DNA of 64,000 nt, from assembly GCF_003672135.1 (NCBI RefSeq), contig NC_039510.1, forward strand, positions 5,704,001 to 5,768,000. The letters are read 5' to 3'. The position numbers and the translations under genes are program-made. Numbering within the stretch: the first letter of the stretch is position 1; every line of letters begins with the position of its first letter. The stretch comes from Ooceraea biroi (Eukaryota; Arthropoda; Insecta; Hymenoptera; Formicidae). The notes beneath the pieces are model-generated. The model saw only the letters and a list, made by a program, of their open reading frames with translations. It was not told where the DNA came from and did no database searches. Of the stretch, positions 11,630 to 25,600 are shown piece by piece.

Positions 11630-14600
11630 GTAGACGTCGCTCTCTCTCGTCTAGATAGGTAGGTCGAACTTGGGCTCACGGAGTGGAATTACGTCACGCT
11701 ACGCTGGAGGATAGGGCACGGCAAAGTGGAGATAGGACGGGTCAAGACGCCCGCTATCGTCTCGGATGGCTTCGGAAGGGTTAAAGCGCTGTCGTGACCT
11801 CCTTCCTGCCTGCCTTCCTCCGCCTGTCGAGCGGAAACTTCGCCACGGAGCGCCGAAGGGGCGAATACGAGGGCGAAGCCCGATAAATTAGTTCGCGCGC
11901 GCGAAATTTTCTCTCTCTCTCTCGCTCTCTCTTTCTCTTTCTCTTTAGCCTTATCTGCCACCCTTTCACTCTTCCGTTCGCGCCAAGTTCTTTTTTTCAG
12001 CTGCGAGCTCTACATCGTCCCGGCCCCGTTCTCCACTCTTCCTATTTATATTCCTCCGGCACGACCACGCCGGATCGAATTCGAAAGTATTCGTACACCA
12101 CGGATTCCACGGTAGCGATCTTTAATAAGTCCGATAATCGACCGCATTGTGGCGCGCGGTGGGGTCGCTGCGTCTAATTAAACTTAACGAATTCCGCTCG
12201 GCATCAAATATCTACCGAACCGGCCGAAACCTTCGACCGATTAATTGCCCCGAATTACCACGGCGAAAAGAGCTTTTTCGTGGCTATCGCGATCGGTTAC
12301 GGGATCGCGCGGGATCCGATCGCTTAGTATTTATCAGGGAAATAGCGTTGTTTGCGGTTCGCGAGTTTTTCTCCTCGAAATCAAGCGCACGCGTTTTCCT
12401 TTATTTGTTAAGCGTCGTCATGCGGTCCGTGCATCTCCTTTTTCCCCTTGATTTACGCCCTTCTCGTTTGCTTTCTTTCTCTCTTTCTCTCTCTATTTCC
12501 CTGATATACACATGGAGATATCGATTTTCAAAGGCTTTCATACGAATAGTTATATAACACCGAGATTTTTTCACAGAACGTTAAAATAATATTTATTCTC
12601 AATTATTCTTGGTATCACAGTAAAATTTCCGACGAATTTTTCCGTTTAATTGTGTTGAGCAGAAGTGACCATCGCAAATCAACAACTCGCGTCTCGTTCC
12701 GCGCGTTCGATCTCCGGAGTATTCAAACGCGATGCGGAAACCGCGGTTGAGCGTCGACTTTCCCGAGCAACGAGCAGTAATGCAGTATATCGGTTGATGG
12801 ATCTCAAAGAGGGGCAGGCGGGCGAGTGAGGGCTCGGGAATCGAGGGAGGGTCGGGTCGCGACAAAAGTGTGTCTCTGTGGCACGAGGGGAGACACTCGG
12901 TCGCCCCTTTCAACCCGCCCAACGTCAGCCAGACGTGAGGCAGGTTAGGGTCCTCCTCCCCCGTCCCGCCTGGTAGGGCGGTAGGACGAGTTTGAGTTGG
13001 AGCGTAGGGGGTTTTACGACCCTCGAGTCTCGCATCGGGGTGGATGGGGCTCGTTCCCCCGACCCTTCGTCTGGCTCCCTCCGCGCGCGTTCCGTTGCGG
13101 TAGGTCGTGTCGGCCTCCATTATTATATCGCGCGGTCGGCGTAAATCGTCGGGAAGGGGGCAGGGGCGGTAACAGGCGAGCACACGAAGCTAGTGTAAGA
13201 AGGGCTCGGCAAGGCGAGCAAGAAGAGCTCGAGGTAGCTGAAGAGCGATCACGGCCGATCGCGCATTTCGCGGACTACTCGCTCGACGAGGCGCGGCGCT
13301 TCTCCGACCGCGTCTCCGGAAGTCCCTTTCTTTAACCCTTTGGGTGTGAAAGAGCCCTTTGGTCGCGGCGGGGATTCGCCCGAGAAGGAGCCATCACGGT
13401 TAGGAGGGAGGCGGCGATGGCCGACGCCCTCGGAGTTTCAACATTGCACAAGTTACGTCGTCGTGTGTCGCAAAGCAGTTCTACTCTCCTCGTAGACTTA
13501 GAGATTCTGCGATGCACGTTTGCAAAATACATCCATTAATACGACCGCGAGATCTGAGCGCAGAGATTACGCAGGATTATCAATTAATTACATCGCAGCG
13601 GGAGAGAAATACGCCTTTACTGCGTTTCTATGTTATTGACACGCTAATGGATCGCCGACGAATGTGGAATCCGCCGTGTGCACCCTCGCGATTCCGTCAT
13701 AGGAAGGGCTAAGCAAAACGTGACCCAAACACAATAATCCGGCTCAAGTTCTCCCCGCGGACTCACGTTGAAAAGATAATCGGGAAAATCGCGTTACGGT
13801 TCGGTATCACGTCGGTATCTCCGCGCATTTCGTAGCTATCCACCATTTCCTCGGCTGCCGCGGCACCAACGTTTCGACTATTGGGGTAGGTTACGTCGAC
13901 CCGGTTATTACATTACGTGAGTACCACGTGGGCGCGATAAAACGGGCAACGACTACGGGGTTGATGGGAGGGAAGAGGGCAAAATGGAGAATACCGAGGT
14001 GCACGCACCGAAAGGTTATCGAAAAATGTTAGTAAACTCCGCGCGCCGGATTTTCTCCCGATAATTCGCGCACGGGGCCGCACGAAATCACGGCCGGCCT
14101 CGCGAAATCTCATTATCAGCGTTTTAAACCCGTGCGAGTCCGCCTCGTGCCGATATCGCGCACGGTCGAGCTCGCGCGATCTCGTACGCGGGATGATAAA
14201 ATTCCACTCGATCACGCGCCGTGACGAGTAATCTCCGTTGCAGACTCGATTATTTGATTCGATCTTAATTCGTCGTGTAAATCTGCGGAATAAAGTAACG
14301 TGGTATCTTATCGCGGCCGCGTTCGAAATACTCGCGAGCGTTTAAACTGATTAGAGACACACGGCGATCCGATTACGCGCGGATATTTAATAATCCATTT
14401 CATTCTCCGCGGTGCTCGCGTCTGCTCCTTGTCAGACTTGCCTAGAAGGTCTCGATTTCAATAACTAAATCCTCGCATTAATTTAGCATGTATCTCCTCG
14501 GCGTGCACCTCTCAACGTTCCGCATAAAAAATCTTCAGACGAAAGGATCGAATTGATTGAAATTTACGTCGGAATATCATTGCCCATCGTTATCGCTCGT

Positions 14601-16205
14601 TACGGCGCGAATTGAGGCACGTTCCGGTGTCGGCATTATTACATCATTCATCTGGCGCGAGGGGTGCGCGGTAAACCCCCTCGTACCGAAACGAACGCGA
14701 AGACCACTCGACGATGACGCGAATGGCGGTCAGTTCGCGGGACACTCCATGACCCACCAACGCCACTCGTACGCTCGCTGAAAATGTGCACGGTCCGGCT
14801 TGGCAGTTTACGCCAATATCATCAATAACGGTCGGCGATTATCGAGGGGGAGGTTCCCGGAATTGGATGATGGTGCCTCCAAAGCCACGCGCTCGCTCGC
14901 GAGTGTCCCGCTATAATTTCCACGTAATCCTTGGGCAAATACATCGCAAAATACACTCGAAAGTATCGCGCAGATATTGCAGCGAATACTTTTAGATGAT
15001 TAATTAATCGGCATTAACTGATTAATTAATTGTAAATACGGGGGTTACAATCGCGGCGCGACTGCGATTTCTCTTCGTGTAAAAGTGATTGGCGCAAAAT
15101 GTCAGGAGCTAATTATTCCCTATTACATTGCGACATCCGCCCTCGTGAGAAATTGGTATTTTTAATTTCTCCGATGATCGGACGTAACGCGGATTCGCTT
15201 TTAGCGGCGAACGCCACCGGGATCCTGCGGGATCTATTCTGATCGCGCGGGGTTTCTGGGACGCGACCTTGAATGCGCGGAGGCGCGTGGACGTCTCCCT
15301 CGTGTTCTCTGTTATGCAGGTAAATAGCCGCTGATGGTGGGAGACGAGAGGGATGGCCGGCGGGACGGAGGGCGAGGGAGGATGAGATAAAAGCGTCGAG
15401 TGCGGAAAACACTCGCGCTGGTAACCAGGCGTGGGACAACGAATTCCGATGCGGGGTGATACACGCCCTTGGCCCGACGCCAGGGGTTTACGCTGCAAAA
15501 TTGCGCTTCCAACCCTCGCGAGCCTTCTGCAACTGCCCTCCGGCATGCGCGCTTTCTCTCTCTCTCACGCACACACACACACAGATATATACATACGCAT
15601 ACATACAGGCACGCACGTGCACGTACACATTTGCTTTCGTCACGCGTCCCATTTTCATCCCTCTTTCACCGCGCCATCTCCTCGATAATGCGCCCCCGCC
15701 GCGATTCCGCACCGTCTGCGGATCGCGCGATCCACCGCGTTCCACGTGTCTTCCTTTTACGAATACGCGTGACTCGCGTTCTCTCATTAATTCGTTCTCG
15801 TTTTAATTCTGACGACACAACTGAATTAATTAACAGTTTCAGTCGTCTCGTACGTGAACGGTATTACGCAAAGATGGATTAACTGGCAACTCTGAGTAAA
15901 TTTCTGTTCATAAATATGAAATCCTTCAGATCAATCCAAACATTTCTCATGGAATTATGCGATTCATGGAGTTCGGGTGCATCATTTGTTTGCGCCGCAC
16001 TCGATCTCCATTCCGTTCCTCGAGCGTAAAAGTATCCAAATTTTCGATCTTTGACTCGATCTCGAGCGATTGCTCGACAGTTCAGATTTCCTTAACTGTC
16101 ACCGCGTGATTATCGCATCACTTGGAGAACGGAAAAACCGCCAGCCGGCTGAGAGACTCGTCCACGTGCGCAGTCGAGTCTTCTACGCATTATTAATAGA
16201 GGAAG

Positions 16206-16301
16206 GCGGAGTAAAGCGACTCCATGGGGTCGTAAGCTTTCTCCTCACTTTTAAGTACCGGCGCTGCGCCCGTGAAGAGACGACCCCATGTATCACTCCG
16301 C
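16206..16301. other. long imperfect hairpin
   Basis: Outer arms GCGGAGT (16206-16212) and ACTCCGC (16295-16301) pair. So do middle arms CATGGGGTCGT (16223-16233) and ACGACCCCATG (16280-16290), and inner TCTCCTCAC with GTGAAGAGA with one mismatch. The arms are separated by asymmetric bulges. The size suits a precursor-like RNA or an old inverted repeat; no known microRNA was recognised. Confidence 0.5.
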
Positions 16302-18404
16302 AAACGCCATTTTAGAAATGGTTCCACAACGTGCAATACAGGCAAGACCGCGGCGCGATCGTTCGTATAGTTCACAACGATCTATTTTTATGAGCGACTG
16401 GAAAATCGTTCGACGAGTCGTTCGGACGACAGTCATTAATGACATCAAATGACGCGATAAGCCGATCACGTCGTCAACCGTAGCCGCTTACTGCTCGAGA
16501 GCGCGGCTCTCTCTTCGGAAAATATTTTATTGACGAGTGATTTGACGAACAGCGCGCAGTCGATCTCTCCTTAGAGAATATTTACGAGAGACGGCGCATG
16601 CACGTCCGCCACGACGTTTTCAGCTGGCGACATTAAATATCTTGACACACGATAAATCTACTTGATCCTTTCCGACCGGCGAAACTCGCTGGACGTTAAC
16701 GAGGTTTCGCTGTCTCCGCGCGCGGATTGCCGCTTAGCGGAATATCGCGGTGCGAGTGTCGGTCCATTAAATCCGCGCATAACGTTATGCAACCGCGCGC
16801 GATTGAAGAGAAGTTAACTCGTGCACACACAAGGTAATTCGCGGGGCGAACAGTATTTCCTCTCTTTCTTTTTTTTAACGGTCCACTTTTTCCCGTCGAA
16901 ATATTTTTGTCGTTACGTAGCTGGCCGTTATCGAGGGAGATTAAGTCGCCGATACGGAGAGTGCAGAAGGAAAGAGAGGAAAAGGGAGAAAAAGAGAGAG
17001 GTGGAGGCAGAAACGGCGACGGGGGTATGCTAATGCGAGAGAGGAGACCTCTCGGCGCCCTCCCGTCCACCCTCGGCCCCTCCGACCTCCACGGTCGACA
17101 ACACGCGTTCCTGACCCGCCGCTGTCACGACTTTAGAACAATGGCGTCGATATACATGTCTCATTTATATACACGTATTCCTCGATACTCGGCTGCGCTC
17201 GGTTCTGTACACCCAAGGTGAGAGACGATGAGAGAGACAGAGGCAGGGGGAGAGAAAGAGACGAGAATCTGCGAGTACTCGGAGGGCGATAAAATCCTGG
17301 GAATGGAAATCAATTCGCTGGAGCGCGGATCGGGGCGACGCCGAGGCGATGTCGGAGAGCCCTTAATTGAAGGGCCTTCCGGGAGAGGAACGTCGCGGCC
17401 GCCATTGTCCGATCATCCGCGGACGCGATTAAGGGCGACGTTACCTACTTAACGAGATGTTCGGCGGAATGGCTATTACGTGAGATAATGCACCGACGTG
17501 GGAGTGCTCGAGCGATTTCGGATGCACCGTCTATCTATTCGGTAAATTCGTATCGCGATCAAGGAGGGCGGAACTGTGTTTCGTGCAGGACGAATCGACG
17601 ACCATCGCGTAGCGTCAAGTTTATCGTTGGACCGGAAGCTGCTGCTTAGTGTGTCGGGCTGGCGAAGCGACACTCGCGAATTATTAATCTCGCGCCGGGA
17701 AGCGGCGAAAAACTCCAAAGCGCGTGCGCGCATATTATCTCGACGACTCGTCGTCGATTTCTTGGCGTGCAAAGAGAGGAGGCGTAACGACCCGACGTTT
17801 CCGGGTCAGGAACTGGGACGTGCGACCGGATTATTAAAAGTCGAGTGCGAAGGGGTGAACGAGGTGGGAAGAACGGGCGGTGGAGGCGACGGGAAGCGGT
17901 GAGCCGTGGTTGAAAACTTTGCGCCTTGCGCACGGTTGTGTACGTTTCTGGAACAAGGGACTCTTGAGCAAACTCGCTCCTCATCGAATCTCAACCGACT
18001 TCTCCACTGCCCGTCCGACGAATCCCGGATAATGGCGGCGCTGCGTGGAACTTCCGGATGAGCACTCGCGGATCCTTCTTTGGTCCGCCTGGAATCGGCG
18101 TGAGCGAGTCGAGTGCGCATAATTCTTTGTTTCTCTTCGCCGCTATTTCAGAAAAAATCTGCATCCCCTGCGCTCGTAAATTCATCGATTCGTCGCGAGA
18201 GATCACGCGCGTATTTCACATGATTCATACATAATTCGCGAGGGCGTTTTACCGTCGACAGTCCGTGTCGATTTCGGGGATTTATCGCGCGCGGCCACCC
18301 CCGTTGTTTGACGCATCGCCCCGCTCGGCCGAGAGAGCAGCTTGGGCTTGGTTCCAAGATCGGTAGATGCATAAACAAAAGACGAAAACGTAGGAACGAG
18401 ACGG

Positions 18405-18815
18405 CGAAACTACGAGAGGAAGAAAGAGAGAGAGGGGGTGAAAGAAAGGGAGGAGGAGGCGCGGGAAAGAAGCATGAAGAATAGAAAAGCCGAGAAACGC
18501 GTGGAGGACTGGTTCCGTCGAGTGAAGGTAAAAGAAAAGAAGGAAGAGAGAGACAGAGTGAGACGGCCGGCGGGGAAAGAAGGAGAGGGGGAATGGTATT
18601 TGCGAGTCTTGAAAGAAAACGCACTTCTCTCTTGGAGGTAGAAAAGAGCAGAGCCGCAAGCGGATACGCGAAAAAGGAAGGGAGAGCGCGGGAGAAGGGA
18701 CCGCGGGAGGAGGAGGCACTCGGGAGATGGAAAACGCAAGAAAAGCGTTCGGGAAAAGCTGCATGCTCCTCTTTTCTTTGCTCTCCTTTCGTTCTCTCTC
18801 TCTCCCTTTCTGCAG
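18405..18815. repeat. purine-rich to pyrimidine-rich domain C (small)
   Basis: 18405-18760 is GA-rich, then flips to CTCTTTTC/CTCTCTC sequence at about 18765-18815. The polarity is the same as in domains A and B but the pyrimidine arm is short. Confidence 0.5.
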
Positions 18816-21800
18816 ACAAATACTTAAACGGGGGAGAGAAACGCGCACGCAAAACCCCGCACGCGTGGATATGAAAAATGGAAACTCGACGCTGCAGAAT
18901 CGCACCGGTGGAAGACGTTAATGCAGACGGGCGAAGGGGGAGGAGGTAGGAGGACGGGTGGTACGAGATCTATCGAGATGCGCTCCATTCGATCGGCGTG
19001 CGTGTACGCCGCAGGCGGCAGCCGTTTTAAGAGGAACCACTCGCCTTGCATTCTCTCGTCGTGGAGTCACCGCGAGTTGCCGGGGAGGCGGCGCAGTGTA
19101 TATCGGGCAATATTGCGGAGAGATGCATCGCTCCCTTTCCTCCCTCACATCCTAGCGAGGCATCTAGCGAAACGCCACGACAAACTGCGAAATTTGCGCA
19201 AAGAATACCAACGCATTCGGGCAATGGTGAGAGGAGATTCAGACGAGAAATAGAAAGAGAGGCGTAAAAGATAGAGAAAACGAAGCCCCTCGGTCGGCAG
19301 ATGAGAAAAGATCTCCGCTCAATCTCGAACTGTAATAATGACTCGTATAGCCGCTAAAGGGAGAAGAATGTTTATTTATCGATTCGAGATATCGATTCAA
19401 TTTATCAGTTTCACAAGCTGCCGAGTGCTATTACTGAAACCATAGATTCGTACATTGCGGGGCTAGGGGGTCAACGACCGGAGGCTGTATATCGCAATAA
19501 TAATATGACATGTCACGAACGAGTCCGGGACGTAAAGTAAAGAGAAAAGCGTGCGCGCTCGCTCACTCGCTCGCACCTCGTATCGTCGCAGCGGCAATTC
19601 AATCGGCGCGGCGCCATCGGCCGGTGTATAGCAAGTAGGCGGAGGTGGTCCCCTCTCGCACGTATACCCATGGAGGCGCGCGGGAGTTCAAATGGTCGAG
19701 AGGTCCGGGGTCCGGGGAGATATATAAGAGGGATAATTTATTAGGCCCGGAGGCGGCCGAGGCGTGCTTCCACGGTACAAGCCGGCGTACACAACGCCGC
19801 GAGCGTGAACGTGCGTGCGGGGCACCGAGGGGTACCACCGCCGCCTCTCTCGCACACGACGCCGCGCGGCGTCGTTGTGTTGGTGTTGGTACCGCCGCCA
19901 CCACCACCATCGCCGCCGCCGCCGGGAGGGAACAACGCGGTAGGGGTTACGCGGGAGGGCACAGATCTCGTTACGTGCGAGAGTTCACGGGTCACGCGAG
20001 AATCGTGAACCTCCGGCGCGGCGCGCAGAAACGGCTGGAGTCGGCGAGGAGGGACCCCCGAGGGACACGCGGCTCTCTCTAACGATAAGTCGCGTAGCTC
20101 CCCTTAACTCTGCATTAATAATCCTCGGGGACGAGAAGCGCGCGGCCGCCACCTCGGTTCTCCTATCTTCTCTCCTCTTGCTTCTCCATCTCTTGCTCGA
20201 CGTGTACACGCTCACATCGGATAATCGCGAGAGGACTCGAGCGAGTGCCCCTCGCGCGAGATCGGCGGCGGCGATTCACGCGTTTACGCGCGTTACGCAA
20301 GCGGCCGCGACCGCGCGTATGCCGTTCACCGTTGGCGAACGACTCGGCTCGAGCCGAGCGAGGAAACGCGAGGGACTACAAGTATCGCTTCTTAAACACG
20401 AAACTCTCTCGACATATATTTCGCCAGGTTTGTTCCTTCGTGCTGGTTGGTATTGTTACGCGGTGAAGCCAGCTTTTGTGGAAATCGCATGTATTCCACC
20501 TGTTTTCTGCTGTTATAATGCCTTTTTTTATCGCAATAAATTGTTTTTCATGTTTCAATAATATTGTATGATTATACGAATACATAAAATTCTGTTATTC
20601 ACGGATAAATCGAGCAGTGTATGCTACATATATGACAGAATAAATCCGCATCCATCGCGTTGTCAATCAGTGAGTGGGTAACCGGGAGCAAGCGGCGCAC
20701 GTCGATAGCGAGTAACAGCAAGTAATAACGGGAGAGTGAACGTTAACGGCGGACGGAGTTCTGCGTCAATATTTATGGGATCCGGAGTAATAATACAAAA
20801 AGCGCGGCAAATAAAAGCGGCCGTCACGCTGGACGAGCAGACCGTCGTTTCTCTGAACCGCGCGGCCAGTCGGCGCACGAGAGGCGACGAAATCGCGGCG
20901 ATTAATTAACAAAAGAGCGAACCACGTCCGTCCACGTGGCGATCGAAACTAGTCGGTCGAGCAAGCAGATCGGCGTCAACGCTCGCGAGATTATGAGTGA
21001 TAATATGAAACGCGGCATGGGCCGATCAATAAGCATTAACAGAGTAGTAGCGATCGTTTAAGCGAGTTACCTTAATTAATCAGTGACGGAATAATATGGA
21101 GATGAGAGCGTCGAGTGGGTATATTTGGCACGGTTTTCCTTGCTCGCTGCACAGTTATGTCTACGTTACGCTTTGCAGCTAGAAAATCAAATGCACTTGA
21201 GCCGAGACGCGCAATTATCGCCCGGTGTTGATCACCGCGATTTCATAATCTCTCACAGACTGGGGATCATTTATCGATTACATGGAAAGCGAGTAACAAT
21301 TTCAAAATAAGCTTGAAAGAATTGGAGTTCCAACAGCGATAATTTAACAGTCGCCACACTGAGAGAGAACGTTATTAATAAATAAATAATTTTATATAAG
21401 AGGACACGTGTGAGTTAATAAATATTAGTTTATCAATAACAGAGCGAGAGTAACATTAATACTAATATGCACCATAGTTTAATCGCAAATAAATGAATAC
21501 GTAACGTGGTCTGAAAGATTAAAGAGACAATTAGTTTAACAGTCATATATTTATTATTAATATAATATTAATAACTGGCACATATTCTATTGCAATCTCT
21601 TTTCTCAGAGAGCCCAAATAATATAAATTTCATCAGATAATATAGATATAATACAGATATAATATGGATACATATAAAATAATATCGCAAATCCTCCCTT
21701 GCGATCACTATGCGGGAGAAACGCGAGTAGAGTGGAAGATCAGACTGCAATGTTCCAGCGGAATTCAGTCTCGGCAGTGTGTATAAGATGTCTCGAGGCG

Positions 21801-24599
21801 CATCCACCTAATCGGCATTACCCAACCGTTCACTGTGGTGATTTACGTGATCGTCTACCGCTCTTTTACGGGCTCGCGAATCCTCTCTCGCGCACGTTCG
21901 CTCTCATCGATCGCACGTCTCCGGGAAACTACCAAATGTATTCCAAGTGCACATAATTTTTGCACGTGCATTTCTGTTATTCGTGTTTAATGATAAATTG
22001 GTCGCAAAGCTTCGAAGATTTTATAAAAAGCTCCAAAGCTTGCGGAAAGGATTAGAATAAAGATTTTGTGTAGGATCTTAAAAACGTAACATTTGATGCG
22101 TCTCAGCAACAGAATGTTATGCACATATGTAACTTTGTGCGCTACTTTCGCTATCATCTTGTCCATCTGAACTCGCCGGATACCAAAAAGCTTCGCGAGA
22201 GATTCGAATGGAGTATCTCCGGTTTGTTTTCGCGAGAAGTCACGATTTCACGGCGGAAATTACGTTTTTCTTTCCTTCCTCGGCCTCTCCTATCCGATAC
22301 CAGCGCGGAGAATTATGGACCATTACTCTCGGTGTACTAACGAAATGAGGAACGATGAGCCGGTGAAGAGAAATACGCGGGAAATACGCGGACACGCGTC
22401 GGCAGCCGCGTGGTCAAGACAATCATAAAATATTGCTGTAAAACGCGCGTCGTGAAAATTTTTTTATATATCCTCCATGACGGGGGTGCGCGGGGGTGCA
22501 AGCAGCCAGGAGGCCGGCTGTGTGTGCAACGAATTATGGATTTTCGGATTTATGGATTTGTGGAGAAGCGCGCGAGCGGCCGAGCGGTCGGCCCGCGCGC
22601 GCACGATTTATGGATCCTTCTGCGGGGGGTTCGAATGTCACGATACGGCACACGTGTATGGATGTAATACGCTTGTCACTTAACCGCCGCTAGAACCCGG
22701 ATTTACGGGCGGTCGTAGATCTTCAGACGTGCGAGCGCATTGGCATTTTTCGGGGGAGGCTAGGGAAAGATTGGGGATTTTTTTAAATCACCCACGCGCG
22801 TACGCGGCAGATAAAAGCGGGTGAAAGACCCCTTTGTTTGCGGTGGCGCGTCCCGAAGATCCGCCTCGAACGAGTTTCGGTCCTCCTCAAAGCCGCGTTT
22901 CGTCGATTCTACCGGATGAATGAGAGATTCTCGGGAATACTCGGGAATAATATTAATTTTATGTGTCATATTTGATAATTGTGCAATATATTATGCGATA
23001 CAATATTTGATATAATTATATTTTGTACATGCGTATACGTTACGTACAAGATACTGCAGCATATATATATTATTTGCAAGATGTTGGATCACAGCGCAAT
23101 TTGTTCGAAATTCCTGCAGGATATTTTTGTACTTCTTTAATCTCTTTCTTTTTCCCTCCCGCGCGTTGTTCGACAAAAACCGCATTCAACTTTAAAGAAC
23201 CCGCGTTTAAGAGACGAGCTTTTGAGGTAAAGAACTGCATAGAAAGGTACTCGCGGAACTTGCTGAAATCAGAGACAAGTTTTTCACTTTTGCGCGGTCC
23301 GTGCGTATCCCCGGCGGCATTATTAGCGCCCTGCTTCTTTTATATTATTATTAATTCAATTTTAAAGCAGTCTGAGAGAAACTTTGTAGGACGCTCACAG
23401 ATGGATGCTACACTAAATACCAAGATTTTTTTCCTAAATCCCTGACGCTTATCTACGTGATGTCATTAATGCGACATGGCAACGCGAGACGACGATTCGG
23501 ACGAAGATCACGATGATCCTGTCCGCGATAGATTCGCACCTCGTTAGGAGTCGAGAATCGACGCGTTCTCGTACATTGACGTTGCGCTGGCTATTACTCC
23601 CTGTAATGGTCACACAGCCGTCCGACTTATCTCCCACCCGTGCCGCGCCATTCCTCACGACGATCCCGGAATCGGCGCGAATTGCCTATGCGTGCACCTG
23701 TCCGGTGCCGGCGATCCTCGCAGCGATCGGCCACGCGGCCGTAACGAGAGTTCCGTGTGGCATTACGATTGAGAGTAAGGATATCTAGATGAAGTTGTGC
23801 AACGACGAGTTCATGGATCCATTTTCATGAAACTTTCTTCTCTGAAGAAGCGTCCAACAGAAAAAAATAAAGATTGTGTATAATTAAAATTGTTAAAAAT
23901 AAAAGTAACGAAAATAAAAATGAAATGAATTGATAAATTAATGAAAATTGAAGTTTTTTGCTTGTTTGGAATTTATTAATTAAAAAGTTAAATTTTACAT
24001 GGTTTGTATTACAGAATTTATATAGAATGGATATGATTTGTTAAACAATAATGATGAGAATATAGAGAGGAGATTCTCAAGTACAGTGCGATGTTGAAGT
24101 GTAAGGTCAGTGCGCGTGGTCGGAACAATGGTGTTGTGGAGATTAACTCATTGTTGCGTAACTACATTGTCCGTTTAGCTCCGAATCGCCTACGTTTAAT
24201 TGCCATGGCCGAGAGTTAAACTTGAACTTTTACTCCCTTCGAGCACCGTGAACATCGATGCTTTTCCGAGGAGCATTGGTGCCCCGCTGCGTCAGCGCTG
24301 TTTGCGATGAACGCAGCTTCTGCAATGCTAAACCGACGAAAATCGATGCAAATAATAATGATGGACGCGCGAAGAATAATGGAAATACTCTGGCGAGCCG
24401 CGTAAAAGTGAACCGTAGATCTCTCGGTATTAGGAAACTGACCTGCCGATACTTTGGACGATATCGAAATACGGCATCTCCGAGGGGGGAAAACTGTCGA
24501 GCGTAAGGGATGCGGAGGGCGAGCGGTTACTCGTTAGGCCGAGTCGCGACGTAAACGTCGAACCGCTTTATTCGGCGTCAGTAACCAGACGAGGAGATA
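18816..24599. other. gene-free stretch
   Basis: CpG-rich blocks at 18900-20380 alternate with AT-rich blocks at 20500-20660, 21300-21680, 22930-23150 and 23820-24080. No transposon ends were found in the AT-rich parts and no exon is supported. Confidence 0.45.
19892..19924. repeat. (CCG)n/(CCA)n trinucleotide array
   Basis: GCC and ACC triplets in a 33-bp tract within a CpG-dense segment. Confidence 0.8.
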
Positions 24600-24671
24600 G
24601 CCTCCCTCGGCGTAAGAGCCGATGGAGGTAGTGGAGATGGCATGGCGTAGATGGAACGAGAACGAGAAAGA

Positions 24672-24722
<51 letters not shown>

Positions 24723-25105
24723 CGGGAAAGAGGCGGGAAGGGACAGGTACGAAGATGGAGATGGAAAGAGCGACTGAGGAGAAGATAGAGAGAGAGAGAA
24801 AGAGAAACAGAGATAGAGAGCGGAGAACGGGACGAGCGGACGATGCTGAAGGTGGTTCGCTAATGTCACGCCGCGTTCCTAGAACCCTCCGCACGCTGAA
24901 ATTAGATTACCGCGAGATTGCTGCCCTTCTACTCTTCCCTCCCCTGCTTCCTCTCCACCCCGTTCTTCTCCTCCACCTTCTCATCCTCGTCCGTTCCCTT
25001 ACCGCGCCCGTCCCTGCCGATCCTCCTCGTGGATCCCTGTTCCCCGCGCTCCGCCGCTTCTTCGGCCTCCTCCTCCTCTTTCTCATCCTCCTCCGTGAAG
25101 CTTCT
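24600..25105. repeat. purine-rich to pyrimidine-rich domain D
   Basis: 24600-24850 is GA-rich, including (AG)20 at 24675-24715. 24915-25105 is CT-rich (TCCTCC, CTTCTC). The switch is at about 24,880. Both-strand open frames here are low complexity. Confidence 0.6.
24675..24715. repeat. (AG)n microsatellite
   Basis: About 20 uninterrupted AG units. Confidence 0.95.
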
Positions 25106-25436
25106 CTTCGTCCACCACCAAGTCGCGTTCCCAGAGTCCTTCCTGTCGTTCGCATCGCCCGGCACCGCTACGGACGACGAAACCTACTACCTGGCGGTGG
25201 CCCTGCTCGACCCCGGAGGTGGGAATCCGCGTCCGCAATGCCGCCCGCGCGTGTACGCGCCTGTGCGGATACATATGCGTGCGAGCGGACGATGCGAGGA
25301 TACGACGATACGATACGATACGCGCGCGTGTGAGGCATGCGTGTCTGTATCACCTACGCAGCTGACGGCACACCGGGATGGAGCGGGATGATACCGCACG
25401 CCATTTCTAGGAACTCATCCCGACCGAATCCTCTTG

Positions 25437-25600
25437 GCACGCACGTATGCACGCACGCACGCACGCATGCACGCACGAACGGACGGACGAACGAACGAAC
25501 CGTCGGACGGATGGATGGATGAACGGACGGATGGATGGATGGACGGACGGACCAGACGCGCACGCACGCAACGCACGCATGCACGCATGCACGCACGCGA
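25437..25600. repeat. drifting tetranucleotide array (ACGC/GGAC/GGAT)
   Basis: A ~164-bp tetranucleotide tract whose unit changes along its length: CACG units with occasional CATG, then GAAC/GGAC, then GGAT, then back to CACG/CATG. It is flanked upstream by a short (GATAC)n at about 25296-25322. Four-base periodicity keeps several frames open, giving spurious ORFs on both strands. Confidence 0.9.

Larger units (their letters stand above)
9206..18404. other. gene-free stretch
   Basis: Mostly CpG-dense single-copy-looking sequence. Notable items are a 16-bp palindrome at 9988-10003 flanked by TATGGTAATGG repeats, ACG and AC microsatellites at 11.2-11.6 kb, a CT tract at 11910-11945, paired TTAATTAATC/GATTAATTAA near 15000-15030, a CT/CA tract at 15555-15610, and the hairpin at 16206. 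No coding exon recognised. Confidence 0.45.

Noticed and set aside
25437..25600. Regular repeats considered as a CRISPR array
   Set aside because: Four-base simple repeat without repeat/spacer structure, in a eukaryotic genome.
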